DNA from: CBDBBY01 sp965203795
GTDB taxonomy: Bacteria; Pseudomonadota; Alphaproteobacteria; Rhodobacterales; Rhodobacteraceae
NCBI GenBank assembly: GCA_965203795.1
Contig: OZ241915.1
Coordinates: 310,001-374,000 of the forward strand
DNA length: 64,000 nt
Reading direction: 5' to 3'
The notes beneath the pieces were generated by a model. That model saw only the letters and a list, made by a program, of their open reading frames with translations. It did not search any database and was not told where the DNA came from. Shown here one piece after another: positions 16,061-25,308 of the stretch (position 1 is its first letter; the number at the start of each line of letters is the position of its first letter). The position numbers and the translations under genes are program-made.

Positions 16061-17956
16061 ATGAACAACAGACATTTGCGAGTGATCGGCTCCGGTGCGC
16101 TTGCCGCCGCCGCGCTGCTGAACGCGGCGCCGGCGGCCGCGCAGATGACCGAAGTCGGGACGCCAAGAGCTGAAACGTTGATCGTCGACATGCTCAACGG
16201 CACCGTCACGAATCCGCAGCAGATGAATCCGTACCTGAGCGGCACCGACATGGTCTCGGGCGTGAACCAGCTCCTGTTCAGCCCGCTCTGGGAAATCGAC
16301 ACGTCGACCGGAACAATGTTCCCGTTCCTCGCGGCGGAAATGCCCGAGCCGCTCAATGACGATCTGACGATGTTCCGGTTCAAGCTGCGCGAAGGGATTA
16401 CTTGGAGCGATGGAGAAACCTTCGACGCGGACGACGTCATCTACACCGCGGACATGCTGCTAGCGACGGAGTCGCTTCCGGCGCGCGGAGTGATCGTGGA
16501 CAATCTCCAGGAGATGGTGAAGATCGACCAGTACACGGTGGAAGTCACGACCACCAAGCCGATGCCGCGGTTCGAGAAGGTGTTCGGCTCGGTCATCTTC
16601 GGGCCGCAATTCCGCATAGTTCCCGAACACGTCTTCAAGGACCAGGATCCGGCGACCTATCTGCATTACCCGCCCGTCACGACCGGGCCGTACGTGCTGG
16701 AGGAGCTCGATCCCAACGGGAACTGGTTCCTTTGGACGCGGCGCGACGATTGGGAGGACAGCGACCTTGCCGTGCTAAGGGGCATGCCTCAGCCGAAGCA
16801 CATCCTCTTCCGCTTCTACGGTCCCGAAGAGAAGCGCGTTCTCGCCATGATTCAAGGCGAGCTGGATGTGCTGATGGACATCTCCGCAGACTCCTGGGAC
16901 ATCCTGCGCAAGCGGTACGACAAGGCGAGCGCTTGGTTCGACAACTTCCCGTATGCGAACTTGGACGACCCTTGCGAACGCGGGATCCACTTCAACACCG
17001 CGAGGCCGCCTTACGACAAATGGGAGGTTCGCTGGGCGCTCGTCCTTGCAACGGGGATAGAGGATGTGAGCATGAACACATTCTCGGGAGCTCTCCGCGT
17101 ATCCCCGCTTGCCGTTCCCCCGATCCAGATCCTTATGGAAACCTACCACATTCCGATGACCGGCTGGCTGAAGGGATTCGAGCTTCCTGACGGGTACAAG
17201 CCGTTTGACGACGGAACGGCCCTTCGCATCGCGGAAATCCTCCGCGGGGAGGGCATTGAAGGGCTGCCCGAATCCGACGAGGAGCTGCGCAGCCTCTTCG
17301 GCGTCGGCTGGTGGAAGAAGGATTACGAACAGGCGGGCAAACTCCTTGAGAGCGTCGGCTTCAGCAAGGACGCGGACGGCAGCTGGCTGCTTCCGGACGG
17401 ATCGCCATGGCGGATCGTCATCAACGCTCCGGTCGACTTTGAGGTTCAGTCGCAGCGGCTGGCATTCGCCGTGGCGAACGAGTGGAACAAGTTCGGGATC
17501 CAGACCAGCGTCCAGCAAATGCAGGGAGGGCCGTTCTGGACCAACTACAATACAGGCGATTTCGAGGTCGGGTCCTACTGGTGGCCGTCATCGTGCGCCG
17601 TTGCGCCCGACCTGTTCCACAATATCGAGACGTGGCATCAGCGGTACGTCGTGCCGAACGGAGTCGCGACCGGGAACAACCGCGAGCGCTTTTCGACCCA
17701 GAGGATCTCGGACCTGATCGACGAGGTCACGGCGCTTCCGTCGGAGGATCCGAGAACCGTCGAGATCTGGACCGAGGTGCTCAAGGAGCTTGTGATCGGA
17801 ATGCCCGCGATCGACATGGTCGGAACCTCGAAGTTCGTGCCGGTAAGCACCGAGTACTGGACGAATTTCCCGGATGCGGACAACTACTACGAAGGCCCGT
17901 GGTGGTGGTGGACGCAGTTCAAGATCTTCCTTGCGGAGATCCGGCCTGCAAGCTGA
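16061..17956 (+). CDS. ABC transporter substrate-binding protein, family 5 (oligopeptide/oligosaccharide type)
   Basis: A 631-residue periplasmic binding protein. A Sec signal peptide is visible: basic MNNRHLR, hydrophobic GSGALAAAALLNAAPAAAQ, with cleavage likely after AAA or AQ. The mature part has the family-5 features DDLTMFRFKLREGITWSDGE and TADMLLA near residue 130. A good AGGAGA ribosome site precedes the ATG. At over 600 residues it is longer than DppA/OppA and resembles binding proteins for oligosaccharides in alphaproteobacteria. It is first in an operon with a GH172 glycosidase, two permeases and two ATPases, so it probably delivers the ligand for that importer. The ligand is inferred, not shown. 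Confidence 0.9.
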   Translation: MNNRHLRVIGSGALAAAALLNAAPAAAQMTEVGTPRAETLIVDMLNGTVTNPQQMNPYLSGTDMVSGVNQLLFSPLWEIDTSTGTMFPFLAAEMPEPLNDDLTMFRFKLREGITWSDGETFDADDVIYTADMLLATESLPARGVIVDNLQEMVKIDQYTVEVTTTKPMPRFEKVFGSVIFGPQFRIVPEHVFKDQDPATYLHYPPVTTGPYVLEELDPNGNWFLWTRRDDWEDSDLAVLRGMPQPKHILFRFYGPEEKRVLAMIQGELDVLMDISADSWDILRKRYDKASAWFDNFPYANLDDPCERGIHFNTARPPYDKWEVRWALVLATGIEDVSMNTFSGALRVSPLAVPPIQILMETYHIPMTGWLKGFELPDGYKPFDDGTALRIAEILRGEGIEGLPESDEELRSLFGVGWWKKDYEQAGKLLESVGFSKDADGSWLLPDGSPWRIVINAPVDFEVQSQRLAFAVANEWNKFGIQTSVQQMQGGPFWTNYNTGDFEVGSYWWPSSCAVAPDLFHNIETWHQRYVVPNGVATGNNRERFSTQRISDLIDEVTALPSEDPRTVEIWTEVLKELVIGMPAIDMVGTSKFVPVSTEYWTNFPDADNYYEGPWWWWTQFKIFLAEIRPAS

Positions 17957-17983
17957 CGGGAGTTTCCGACCCGTTGAAACCAG

Positions 17984-18011
17984 GGCGGCGGCGCGGAACC
18001 GCGCCGCCGCC
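17984..18011 (+). promoter_or_regulatory. Strong GC hairpin between binding-protein and glycosidase genes
   Basis: GGCGGCGGCGC pairs perfectly with GCGCCGCCGCC around a six-base loop GGAACC, 27 bases after the binding-protein stop. No T-run follows, so it is not a classical terminator. Hairpins at this place commonly protect the binding-protein message and lower downstream expression, giving an excess of the periplasmic component. A weaker palindrome around GGTCCG/CGGACC follows at about 18050-18075. Confidence 0.6.
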
Positions 18012-18145
18012 GCGCATAATAGGAACAGCTTTTCGGCAATAGGCGGGGCCGGTCCGTTCGCCGGACCCGGACCGCGCCGCTCAGGATGCGGCAAGGCTTG
18101 ACGGCATCGTCCGCGTCGGCGCGCCGGTAATGGGGGAGACAGGAA

Positions 18146-19258
18146 ATGTACAACGGACTCGGACTGAGCTTGGGCAAGCTGCCGCTGCTCTCGGATGCGG
18201 AGAGCCGCTCGATTTGCCCGGAGAATCCCGACGGGTCGCCGGGCGGCGGCGGACGCGCGACCGAAGGAACGGGAAAGATCCACGCCCGCGATCTCGGCGT
18301 CGGATGGAAGGTATCGCCGTCCATAGATATCCGGGGCGGAGACACGGCAGTGCTGGCGGAAATCGCCGGCTCCGGAGCGATCCAGCAGATCTGGATCACC
18401 TGCCACGGAGGAGCCAAGCTTAGAAACCTCATTCTTAGGATGCACTGGGACGGGCAGGAGCGGCCGTCCGTCGAAGCGCCGATGGGTGACTTCTTCGCGA
18501 ACGGATGGGGCAGCTACGCGCAGGTGTCCTCGCTGGCGGTCTGCGTGAATCCGGCGCGGGGCCTCAACTGCTACTGGGAGATGCCGTTCCGGACTGGCGC
18601 GCGGATCACATTGGAGAACAGGGACGACGAAGACATCGTTGTTTACTACCAAATCAACTACGCGTTGACGGAGATTCCGAACGGCTGCGCGTATTTCCAC
18701 GCCCAGTTCCGCCGGACCAATCCGGTTCCGTACAAGGAGGACCATGTGCTTCTCGACGGCGTGCGAGGGCGCGGCCAGTATGTCGGCGCGTACATGGCCT
18801 GGGGCGTCAACAACAACGGCTGGTGGGGAGAAGGTGAGATCAAGTTTTTCGTCGACGGCGACGGCGACTTCCCGACCATCTGCGGCACCGGGACCGAGGA
18901 CTACTTCTGCGGCTCCCACAATTTCGACGTGAACACCGTCGAGCCGGAGCGCGCGCAGCGCTATCGCGAATACACGACTCCCTACGCGGGCCTCCCGCAA
19001 GTGATCGTGCCGGACGGCGCCTATCGGGCGAACCAGCGCTTCGGGATGTACAGGTGGCATGTGACGGATCCGGTCCGGTTCAAGAAAGGACTCCGCGTCA
19101 CGATGCAGTGCTTGGGCTGGCGAACCGACAACGACCGCGCGACCCGGAGGTACCACACACGGCAGGACGATGTGGCCTCCACGGCGTTCTGGTACCAGAC
19201 GCTGCCGTCCGCGCCGATGCCGGAGCTGCAGCACAGGGACCATCTGGAAATCATTTGA
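18146..19258 (+). CDS. GH172 (DUF2961) family glycoside hydrolase
   Basis: A 370-residue protein with no signal peptide, hence probably cytoplasmic. The DUF2961 core is clear: aromatic-rich ANGWGSYAQVSSLAVCVNP, YWEMPFRTGARITLEN, the YYQINYALTEIP segment and the catalytic-type motif ICGTGTEDYFCGSHNF. Characterised GH172 enzymes act on difructose dianhydrides or D-arabinofuranose glycans as trimers of hexamer-like assemblies. The gene lies between binding-protein and permease genes of an oligomer ABC importer, so the imported ligand is likely the glycosidase substrate. The start at 18146 has GGAGACAGG upstream. This is one of the few substrate hints in the operon. Confidence 0.88.
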   Translation: MYNGLGLSLGKLPLLSDAESRSICPENPDGSPGGGGRATEGTGKIHARDLGVGWKVSPSIDIRGGDTAVLAEIAGSGAIQQIWITCHGGAKLRNLILRMHWDGQERPSVEAPMGDFFANGWGSYAQVSSLAVCVNPARGLNCYWEMPFRTGARITLENRDDEDIVVYYQINYALTEIPNGCAYFHAQFRRTNPVPYKEDHVLLDGVRGRGQYVGAYMAWGVNNNGWWGEGEIKFFVDGDGDFPTICGTGTEDYFCGSHNFDVNTVEPERAQRYREYTTPYAGLPQVIVPDGAYRANQRFGMYRWHVTDPVRFKKGLRVTMQCLGWRTDNDRATRRYHTRQDDVASTAFWYQTLPSAPMPELQHRDHLEII

Positions 19259-19307
19259 TGCCAGCGCAGCCCGGTCCGCCGGCCGTCGCGGCAGGGAGCT
19301 CGCGGAA

Positions 19308-20309
19308 TTGATCGGGGTGCTCAGATACGTCGTGCTCCGCGCCTTGAACATGTGCCTGCTTGTATTCGTCGCGGTGACGCTGGTGTTCATCCTGATGAGG
19401 TTCATTCCGACCGATCCGATTGAGGCGTTGATCGGGAAGCTCACGTCGCAGGGCGCGACGATGAGCCAAGAGCAGTTCGATGCGATCCGCCAGTCGCTAG
19501 GCGACGCGTTCGGTCTCCAGGGAACTCTCTGGCAGCAGTACTGGCGCTTCATGGCGCGCAGCCTGCTGACTTTCGATTTCGGGGTCTCGTTCTCGGCCTA
19601 CCCCACGCCGGTGAGCGAGCTGATCGGCCGCGCGCTTCCGTGGACCATCGGGCTGCTGTCGGTCTCCGCGATACTGGGCTGGGCGCTTGGAAACGTCATC
19701 GGCGTGCTGTCGGGCGTTTATCCGCAGCGGCGGGTCTCGAAACTCACCGAGCTGGTGGCGCTCGCGCTCTACCCGATACCCTATTACGTGTTCGCGCTCG
19801 TTCTGAGCATCGCGTTTTCCTTCGTCTGGCCGATCTTCCCACTGTCGGTGATGGTTCGCGGGGAGCCGTGGACTCTCGGCTTCGTTTCCAACGTGATCTA
19901 CAACTCGTTCCTGCCCGCATTGTCGATCGTCATCGGCGTGTTCGGCTGGTGGGTGATTTCCTCGAAGGCGCTCTCTTCGGGCGTGGCGCAGGAGGAGTTC
20001 GTCAGGTTCGCCCGCCTGAGGGCGGTCCCCGAGAGACGCGTGCTGGCGAGCTACATTTTTCCGAATACCCTTCTGCCGCAGGTCACGCTTCTGGCGATTC
20101 AGCTGGGCCTCATGTTCAGCGGCTCGATACTGACCGAAATCCTCTTCCAGTACCCGGGACTCGGCTTGCTGCTTTATTCGGCAATCGGCCAAGGCGACTA
20201 CAATCTCATGATGGGCATCATCCAAATCTCGATAATCGCCGTCGCGATCGCGACTCTGATCGTCGATCTGCTTTATCCGCTGGTCGATCCGAGAATCCGT
20301 TACAAATGA
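19308..20309 (+). CDS. ABC transporter permease, DppB/OppB type
   Basis: A 333-residue inner-membrane permease, starting MIGVLRYVVLRALNMCLLVFVAV (first segment) and carrying the DppB-type loop and six hydrophobic segments. Typical stretches are RFIPTDPIEALIG near residue 30 and FPNTLLPQVTLLAIQLG near residue 260, followed by EILFQYPGLGLLLYSAI. The upstream frame is open, but the best start is TTG at 19308, nine bases after GGGAG and 49 bases after the glycosidase stop; GTG at 19317 is an alternative. The stop overlaps the next ATG (ATGA). Confidence 0.88.
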   Translation: MIGVLRYVVLRALNMCLLVFVAVTLVFILMRFIPTDPIEALIGKLTSQGATMSQEQFDAIRQSLGDAFGLQGTLWQQYWRFMARSLLTFDFGVSFSAYPTPVSELIGRALPWTIGLLSVSAILGWALGNVIGVLSGVYPQRRVSKLTELVALALYPIPYYVFALVLSIAFSFVWPIFPLSVMVRGEPWTLGFVSNVIYNSFLPALSIVIGVFGWWVISSKALSSGVAQEEFVRFARLRAVPERRVLASYIFPNTLLPQVTLLAIQLGLMFSGSILTEILFQYPGLGLLLYSAIGQGDYNLMMGIIQISIIAVAIATLIVDLLYPLVDPRIRYK

Positions 20310-21136
20310 CGAATTTCCGCTTGCTGCTGGGCGGGGCGATTCTTGCCGCGTTCGCGGTGATGGGCGTGGGCCTGCCCTGGTTCGCCCCGGAGGATCCCAC
20401 GCTTTGGCAGACCGTGCCCCGGAACCGGCCGCCGTCCTTCGAATTCCTTCTCGGCACGACCAGCCAGGGGCAGGACGTGTTCTGGCTTCTCACCTGGGCC
20501 GTCGGAAACTCGATCTGGCTCGGCGTTCTGGTGGCCGCGCTGGCAACCGTGATCGGCGTCTTCGTCGGGCTTACGGCCGGATATGTCGGCGGCGCGACGG
20601 ACCGGCTCGTCGCATTCGTAATCGATTCCACGATCGTCATCCCGGTGCTTCCGGTGCTGATACTGATCGCGGCCATAATGCTGGGCCAGACCTCACTCTG
20701 GATCATCGCCATCGTGCTTGTCGTGTTCAACTGGCCGTTTCCCGCGCGGCAGGTCCGCGCCGCGGCGATGTCGATACGGGAGCGCGGCTTCGTCCATACG
20801 GCATGGATGTCCGGAGAAAGCACCGCTCGCATCGTTCTCTGGCAGTTCGCGCCGCACCTCCGGGCCTGGGCAGGCGCGAATTTCATAAACACCGTGCTGG
20901 TCGCCACGATCCTCGAGACCAGCATCGCGGTCATCGGGCTCTCGAACAGCGAAGTGGCGACGCTCGGCACGATGCTCTACTGGGCGCTCGAATTCCAAGC
21001 GATTCTGGGCGAGCGCTGGTGGTGGATCTGGCCGCCGGTCGTTTCGATCGTGCTCCTGTTCATCGGACTGTTCCTTGTTTCGTCCGGGCTGGAGGAGCGC
21101 TCCGTGCGCCTTCGCGGAAGGCACTTGGAGCCGTGA
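20306..21136 (+). CDS. ABC transporter permease, DppC/OppC type
   Basis: A 276-residue inner-membrane permease that pairs with the DppB-type protein. It opens MTNFRLLLGGAILAAFAV with the first membrane segment, then the periplasmic loop with LLGTTSQGQDVFW, typical of DppC (LGTDxxGRDV). The EAA-like loop is AAAMSIRERGFVHTAWMSG. The ATG at 20306 overlaps the dppB-like stop, and its own stop overlaps the next GTG, so translation is coupled along the operon. Confidence 0.9.
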   Translation: MTNFRLLLGGAILAAFAVMGVGLPWFAPEDPTLWQTVPRNRPPSFEFLLGTTSQGQDVFWLLTWAVGNSIWLGVLVAALATVIGVFVGLTAGYVGGATDRLVAFVIDSTIVIPVLPVLILIAAIMLGQTSLWIIAIVLVVFNWPFPARQVRAAAMSIRERGFVHTAWMSGESTARIVLWQFAPHLRAWAGANFINTVLVATILETSIAVIGLSNSEVATLGTMLYWALEFQAILGERWWWIWPPVVSIVLLFIGLFLVSSGLEERSVRLRGRHLEP

Positions 21137-22083
21137 TCAATATCGAGAGCGCTTGCGCCGGATACAGGACCGCGGCTGGCGATGTCGTCGCGGTCGACGG
21201 CGTTTCGCTGCGGGTCAACGACAACGAGATTCTCGGCGTGGCGGGCGAGTCCGGCTGCGGAAAGTCGACCCTGCTGCGGCTGATGTACGGCCAGGTCGAC
21301 TCGAGCATGCAGCTGTTCAGCGGGTCGGTCGCATGGCGGACCGGCGACGGGAGCGAAAGCGTGGGGCTCGAGGAGGTGAAGCGGCTGTGGTGGGACCAGA
21401 TCACCTACGTCCCGCAGGTCGTCAACATACTGAATCCTGTGCAGCGCATCGAACACCAGATTCTTGATTCCAATCCGGCCAGGTTCGACCGATCGGATTC
21501 GGAGCGCACGCGCAGGCAGCTGGTCGAGTTCTTCGTCCATCTCGGCTTGGACGAATCCGTGCTCAAGGCGTACCCGCACCAGCTTTCCGGCGGAATGGTC
21601 CAAAGGGTTCTGGTGGGCCTCGCCGCGTTCATGCGGCCCCGGATGATCCTTGCGGACGAGCCCACGACGGCGCTCGACGTCGTCAGCCAGAAGCGCACGC
21701 TCCTGCTTCTGCATTCGATCCAGCGCGAGCAGCGCAATTCCCTCGTGATCGTGTCCCACGATCTGGGCGTGCACTACCAGATTACGGAGCGGCTCGCCGT
21801 CTGCTACGCCGGCCAGGTGGTGGAGCTCGGGCCGACGCGCGACCTGTTCGATTCGCCCCGGCATCCGTACACCCGCGCGCTGATAGATTCGCTTCCCCGC
21901 ATCGGGGACAGAGCCCAAAGAACCGGCGTTCCGGGCCGCCCGCCCAATCTCGCTTCGCCGCCCGGCGGCTGCCGGTTCGCGGACCGCTGCCCGAAAGCGA
22001 CCGCCATGTGCAGGGAGACGATGCCGGAACCGCGCGATATCGGCGGCCGGTCCGTGGCCTGCCATCATCCGGAAGCGGGCTGA
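21133..22083 (+). CDS. ABC transporter ATP-binding protein, DppD/OppD type
   Basis: A 316-residue cytoplasmic ATPase. Motifs: Walker A GESGCGKST, Q-loop YVPQVVNILNP, signature LSGGMVQRV, Walker B MILADEPTTALD and switch VSHDLG. The C-terminal oligopeptide-transporter extension is present (HPYTRALIDSLP, then CRFADRCPKATAMC with the cysteine cluster seen in DppD). The GTG start overlaps the upstream stop (GTGA). It energises the import of the ligand bound by the protein at 16061. Confidence 0.92.
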   Translation: MINIESACAGYRTAAGDVVAVDGVSLRVNDNEILGVAGESGCGKSTLLRLMYGQVDSSMQLFSGSVAWRTGDGSESVGLEEVKRLWWDQITYVPQVVNILNPVQRIEHQILDSNPARFDRSDSERTRRQLVEFFVHLGLDESVLKAYPHQLSGGMVQRVLVGLAAFMRPRMILADEPTTALDVVSQKRTLLLLHSIQREQRNSLVIVSHDLGVHYQITERLAVCYAGQVVELGPTRDLFDSPRHPYTRALIDSLPRIGDRAQRTGVPGRPPNLASPPGGCRFADRCPKATAMCRETMPEPRDIGGRSVACHHPEAG

Positions 22084-22084
22084 A

Positions 22085-22930
22085 ATGGCGGACGGCGCGC
22101 CGCTCCTCGAGGTCGACCGGGTGTCCAAGGTGTTCCGCGTGGGCGGGCTATTTTCACGCGCCCGGCTTCAGGCCGTCAAGGGAGTGGGCTTTTCGATGCC
22201 CGGCGCGCCGAGCGTGCTCGCGCTGGTCGGGGAGTCCGGCTCCGGGAAAACGACGCTAGCGAAGATGGTCCTTCAGATCGAAAAGCCGACGACCGGCGCG
22301 ATCCGCCTGGAGGGCGACGCCATCTTCGCGCCCGGCGAACGCCCGATGCCCCCCGACCGGCTTCGGCGCAGAGTCCAGTCTATCGCGCAATTGCCGATAG
22401 ACGCCTTCAGCGGCCTTCTGCCCGTCGAGTACTATCTGAGGAGAACCGCAATAAATTTGGCGTCCGCCCGGACTGAACAGGAAATCGAAGAGCGGATGCA
22501 GAATGCGCTTCAGCGGGTAAGCATGTCGCTCGAGCGCGTTGCGGGCAAGTTCCCGCACCAGTTCTCGGGCGGCGAGCTCCAGCGGATTTCCATCGCGCGC
22601 GCGCTTATCCCAAGTCCCGTGCTTATAGTCGCCGACGAGCCCGTCAGCATGGTCGACGCATCCGTGCGGATGAACATCATCAATCTGTTCACGGAGATCA
22701 AGAAAGCCCAAGGCGTCTCGTTCCTTTACGTCACCCACGACCTGTCCACGGCCCATTACCTGGCGGACGACATACTGATCATGAAATCCGGGGAAATCGT
22801 GGAGCGGGGCAAGCCTCGGGACGTGTTCGGCAATCCCTCGCACGATTACACGCGGCAGCTGATTTCCTCGATTCCCCAGATTGGCGAGCGCTGGGAAGAG
22901 CTTCAGGCGGAATCGCCTGCGGCGCCATGA
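22085..22930 (+). CDS. ABC transporter ATP-binding protein, DppF/OppF type
   Basis: A 281-residue second ATPase of the operon, one base after the preceding stop. Motifs: Walker A GESGSGKTT, signature FSGGELQRI, Walker B VLIVADEPVSMVD, switch YVTHDL, and the HDYTRQLISSIP tail. The Q-loop is unusual, reading IAQLPIDAFSGLLPVEYY where DppF proteins normally have FQDPYxSLNP; the glutamine is kept. It forms an asymmetric pair with the DppD-type protein. The operon ends here; 273 bases without a gene follow before the convergent SDR gene. Confidence 0.92.
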   Translation: MADGAPLLEVDRVSKVFRVGGLFSRARLQAVKGVGFSMPGAPSVLALVGESGSGKTTLAKMVLQIEKPTTGAIRLEGDAIFAPGERPMPPDRLRRRVQSIAQLPIDAFSGLLPVEYYLRRTAINLASARTEQEIEERMQNALQRVSMSLERVAGKFPHQFSGGELQRISIARALIPSPVLIVADEPVSMVDASVRMNIINLFTEIKKAQGVSFLYVTHDLSTAHYLADDILIMKSGEIVERGKPRDVFGNPSHDYTRQLISSIPQIGERWEELQAESPAAP

Positions 22931-23203
22931 ATCCAGCACCTCGGGGCGGGTCTTGCCTCTGCCATTGCCCCTTCCGTGTCGCTTCCGGCACATTCGTTTG
23001 AATTTTTGCTCTCCGGCAAAAACGGGGCGGTTCACCATGGACAAGGTCGACAAGCCGACGGAACTCCGCGCTCCGGTCTGCTGTATCGAAAACTATTTTA
23101 ACTCAAATCTCCCATCCCGTGGAGATTCAATCGAGAACGTTTCAGCGAAAATCACAAGTTCGCTAACTTTTTTCACCGGATAGCGTCAGCTGCCTAACTT
23201 GGC

Positions 23204-23964
23204 TTAGTACTGAACGCCAAGTGTCAGAGCACCGTCAACGATCAGGTTTGCTCCGGACACAAAACTCGAAACGGGACTGGCCAAAAACACAGCGGCGCTG
23301 GCAACTTCTTCAGGTGCTCCCATTCTGCCCATTGGATTGGCATCCATTTGTTTCTTGAAAAAATCTGGATTGTCACGTTCGACCTGCCCCCAAGTCCCGT
23401 CTTTGAAATAGATATTTCCCGGAGAAATCGTGTTTACACGCACGCCATCGGGCGCAAGCGACCGGGCTAGACCTTTGGCATAATGGATCACAGCCGCTTT
23501 CATGGCGCCATATGGCTTTGGACCGCCGGGCGTGTGCAATGCCGCAATTGAGGAAATAAAAACCATTGCGCCAGCATTGGATTTTGTTAAATGCGGGATA
23601 GCCGCCTCTGCCCCATTGAATGTCGCCATCATGTCAACCTCGAAGTTCCGCCGCCATGCTTGGTCGTCCACGCCAAGGTTCTTTGCGCTTGCGCATGCGA
23701 TGAAAATATCGAGGCCGCCCAAGGTTTCTGCGGTCTTATCGATCCAGACAGCTTGAGCGTCGCGATCAGCCGCATCAAGAGCGGACCCAATCACGGTGAC
23801 GTTTTTGGTAGTCAACTCCTTTGAGGTCGCATCAACTGCGGCTCCGTTGCGTGCGCAAATGGAAACGTTGCAACCCTCGGATGCGAGCAACCCGCAATCG
23901 ACCGACCGATACCGCGCGTCGCGCCAACGATTGCCGCGTTTCTTCCATTTAGCTTCAAGTCCAT
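23204..23964 (-). pseudogene. Short-chain dehydrogenase/reductase, one-base frameshift near the N-terminus
   Basis: The ATG at 23964, nine bases after GGAGG, opens MDLKLNGRNAAIVGATRGIG, the SDR dinucleotide-binding motif TGxxxGIG (here GATRGIG). About 24 codons in, the frame is lost, and the adjacent frame resumes at GLLASEGCNVSICARNG and runs to the end with the catalytic SSIAAL-Y-GAMK arrangement (PYGAMKAAVIHYAKG) and PEEVASAAVFLASP. One missing base in a C-run (GTG/GGG on the sense strand) around 23891 explains it. Repaired, the protein has about 254 residues, standard for SDRs. The deletion may be a homopolymer sequencing error. The role is unknown. Confidence 0.82.
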
Positions 23965-24121
23965 GGCTGAATACCTCCGTGTTGTTGTGCTGGTCGGTTG
24001 CAGCGTCGGCAAATTCCATTTGTTGTCGGCGCTATTGCAGCTCCGTCTTTGTGTAGATCCTAACGCATTGGAGAATGCGGCATGCCTTTGACCCGGTGGA
24101 AAATCGTGACGACAACGCAGG

Positions 24122-25201
24122 TCACCGATCACGCGGCCCCCGGATGCCGCGTTCGACAATGTTCAGCGGAACGCCGAGAATCTGTGACGCCCTGACCGGC
24201 GAGATCAGCTCTTCGCCGAGGGCGCGCCAAACCAAACCCTCGAAGCGCCGCGGAATCTCGAACGCCGCAAAGCTTTCTCCTGCTTCAATCGGCTCAGGCT
24301 CGTCCTTCCGCCAGCCGCGCGCATAGGTCTTGAAGGCATACTCGACCGCCGCCTTCGACAGGATGCCTACTTGCCCGAGCCGCACCATCAGCGCGGCGGC
24401 GGAAACGCCGTAGGTGCGCTTGAGCCGAAAGATCTCAGGCCAGGTCACGCCTTGCCGGTTTTGTCCTGCTTCACCGATCAGATGTTCGCTTGGCATCAGG
24501 AAGGCGCCGGCGAAGCGGTTCATCGCCGGTTCCAGCCGGAACGCCGAGGTGCCGGTTCCGGCGATGATCCGATGCGCCAGTTCATGGGCGAGGTTGAAGC
24601 GCCTGCGCTCGACATTGGTTTTGCGTGCCACGACGATCACTTCCGCTGGCGGGCCATTTGCCCGCTCGACACGGCAGGCCATTCCGTTAATTCGTTCAGG
24701 CAGGTCGGCTTCGATGACCTTCAACCCCTTGTATTCGAGCAGGGCGGTCATGCTCGGGATCGGGTCGGTCCCGAGCTTCCACTTCTCCCGCACCTCATGC
24801 GCCTTGGCGTCGACGGCATCCTCATCCCCGACTTGGCCGACGCGGAGTTCCGCGAACGGATCGGTTGAAAGATGCACATCAAGGATGTCCTCAATGGCCA
24901 GATAGTCTTCGAGTTTCTCGATTACGGCCGCTTCGGCCATTGCGCGATCCTGCGCCGAGGCCATGGAGGTCTTGCGCCACTCAAGCGCTTCAAGCGCCTC
25001 GACCTGTCCGCCGAGCAGGAAGTCGAAAGAAACGCCGAGGGCTTTGCCCAGTCCGACCAGCACGGCCGAAGATGGCATCATCTTGTCTGCTTCGTATTTG
25101 CTGATCGCCTGCGCCGACACGCTTGGAGCAACCCTTTCTGCGAGCGCTCGCATGGATAGGCCTGCCCGTTTGCGGGCGAGTCTGAGCCTTTGCCCAAACA
25201 T
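24122..25201 (-). CDS. XRE-family HTH fused to ImmA/IrrE metallopeptidase
   Basis: A 359-residue protein. An N-terminal XRE helix-turn-helix (FGQRLRLARKRAGLSMRALA, then QAISKYEADKMMPSS) is followed by a zinc peptidase domain with HELAHRI and a third ligand in NRFAGAFLMPSE. The start at 25201 has GGGAGA upstream; an in-frame TTG at 25243 would add 14 residues before the HTH. Proteins of this type cleave a repressor or act as antitoxin-like regulators in mobile elements and stress responses. The divergent DUF2188 gene pair 108 bases away is a plausible regulatory target or partner. Base use is more AT-rich than in the metabolic operons. Confidence 0.88.
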   Translation of the reverse strand: MFGQRLRLARKRAGLSMRALAERVAPSVSAQAISKYEADKMMPSSAVLVGLGKALGVSFDFLLGGQVEALEALEWRKTSMASAQDRAMAEAAVIEKLEDYLAIEDILDVHLSTDPFAELRVGQVGDEDAVDAKAHEVREKWKLGTDPIPSMTALLEYKGLKVIEADLPERINGMACRVERANGPPAEVIVVARKTNVERRRFNLAHELAHRIIAGTGTSAFRLEPAMNRFAGAFLMPSEHLIGEAGQNRQGVTWPEIFRLKRTYGVSAAALMVRLGQVGILSKAAVEYAFKTYARGWRKDEPEPIEAGESFAAFEIPRRFEGLVWRALGEELISPVRASQILGVPLNIVERGIRGPRDR

Positions 25202-25308
25202 GATTCTCTCCCAACGATAGCTATTACGGTTGACAAGCACCATTTAGTTGCTAGCATGTAAACATCAGATTGATGAATGGTCAACAGATATCAACCATGA
25301 GAAGAAAA

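Noticed and set aside
17588..19552. 654-codon minus-strand frame under the binding-protein and glycosidase genes
   Set aside because: Antisense shadow of high-GC genes with clear domains on the plus strand; no ribosome site and no recognisable protein.
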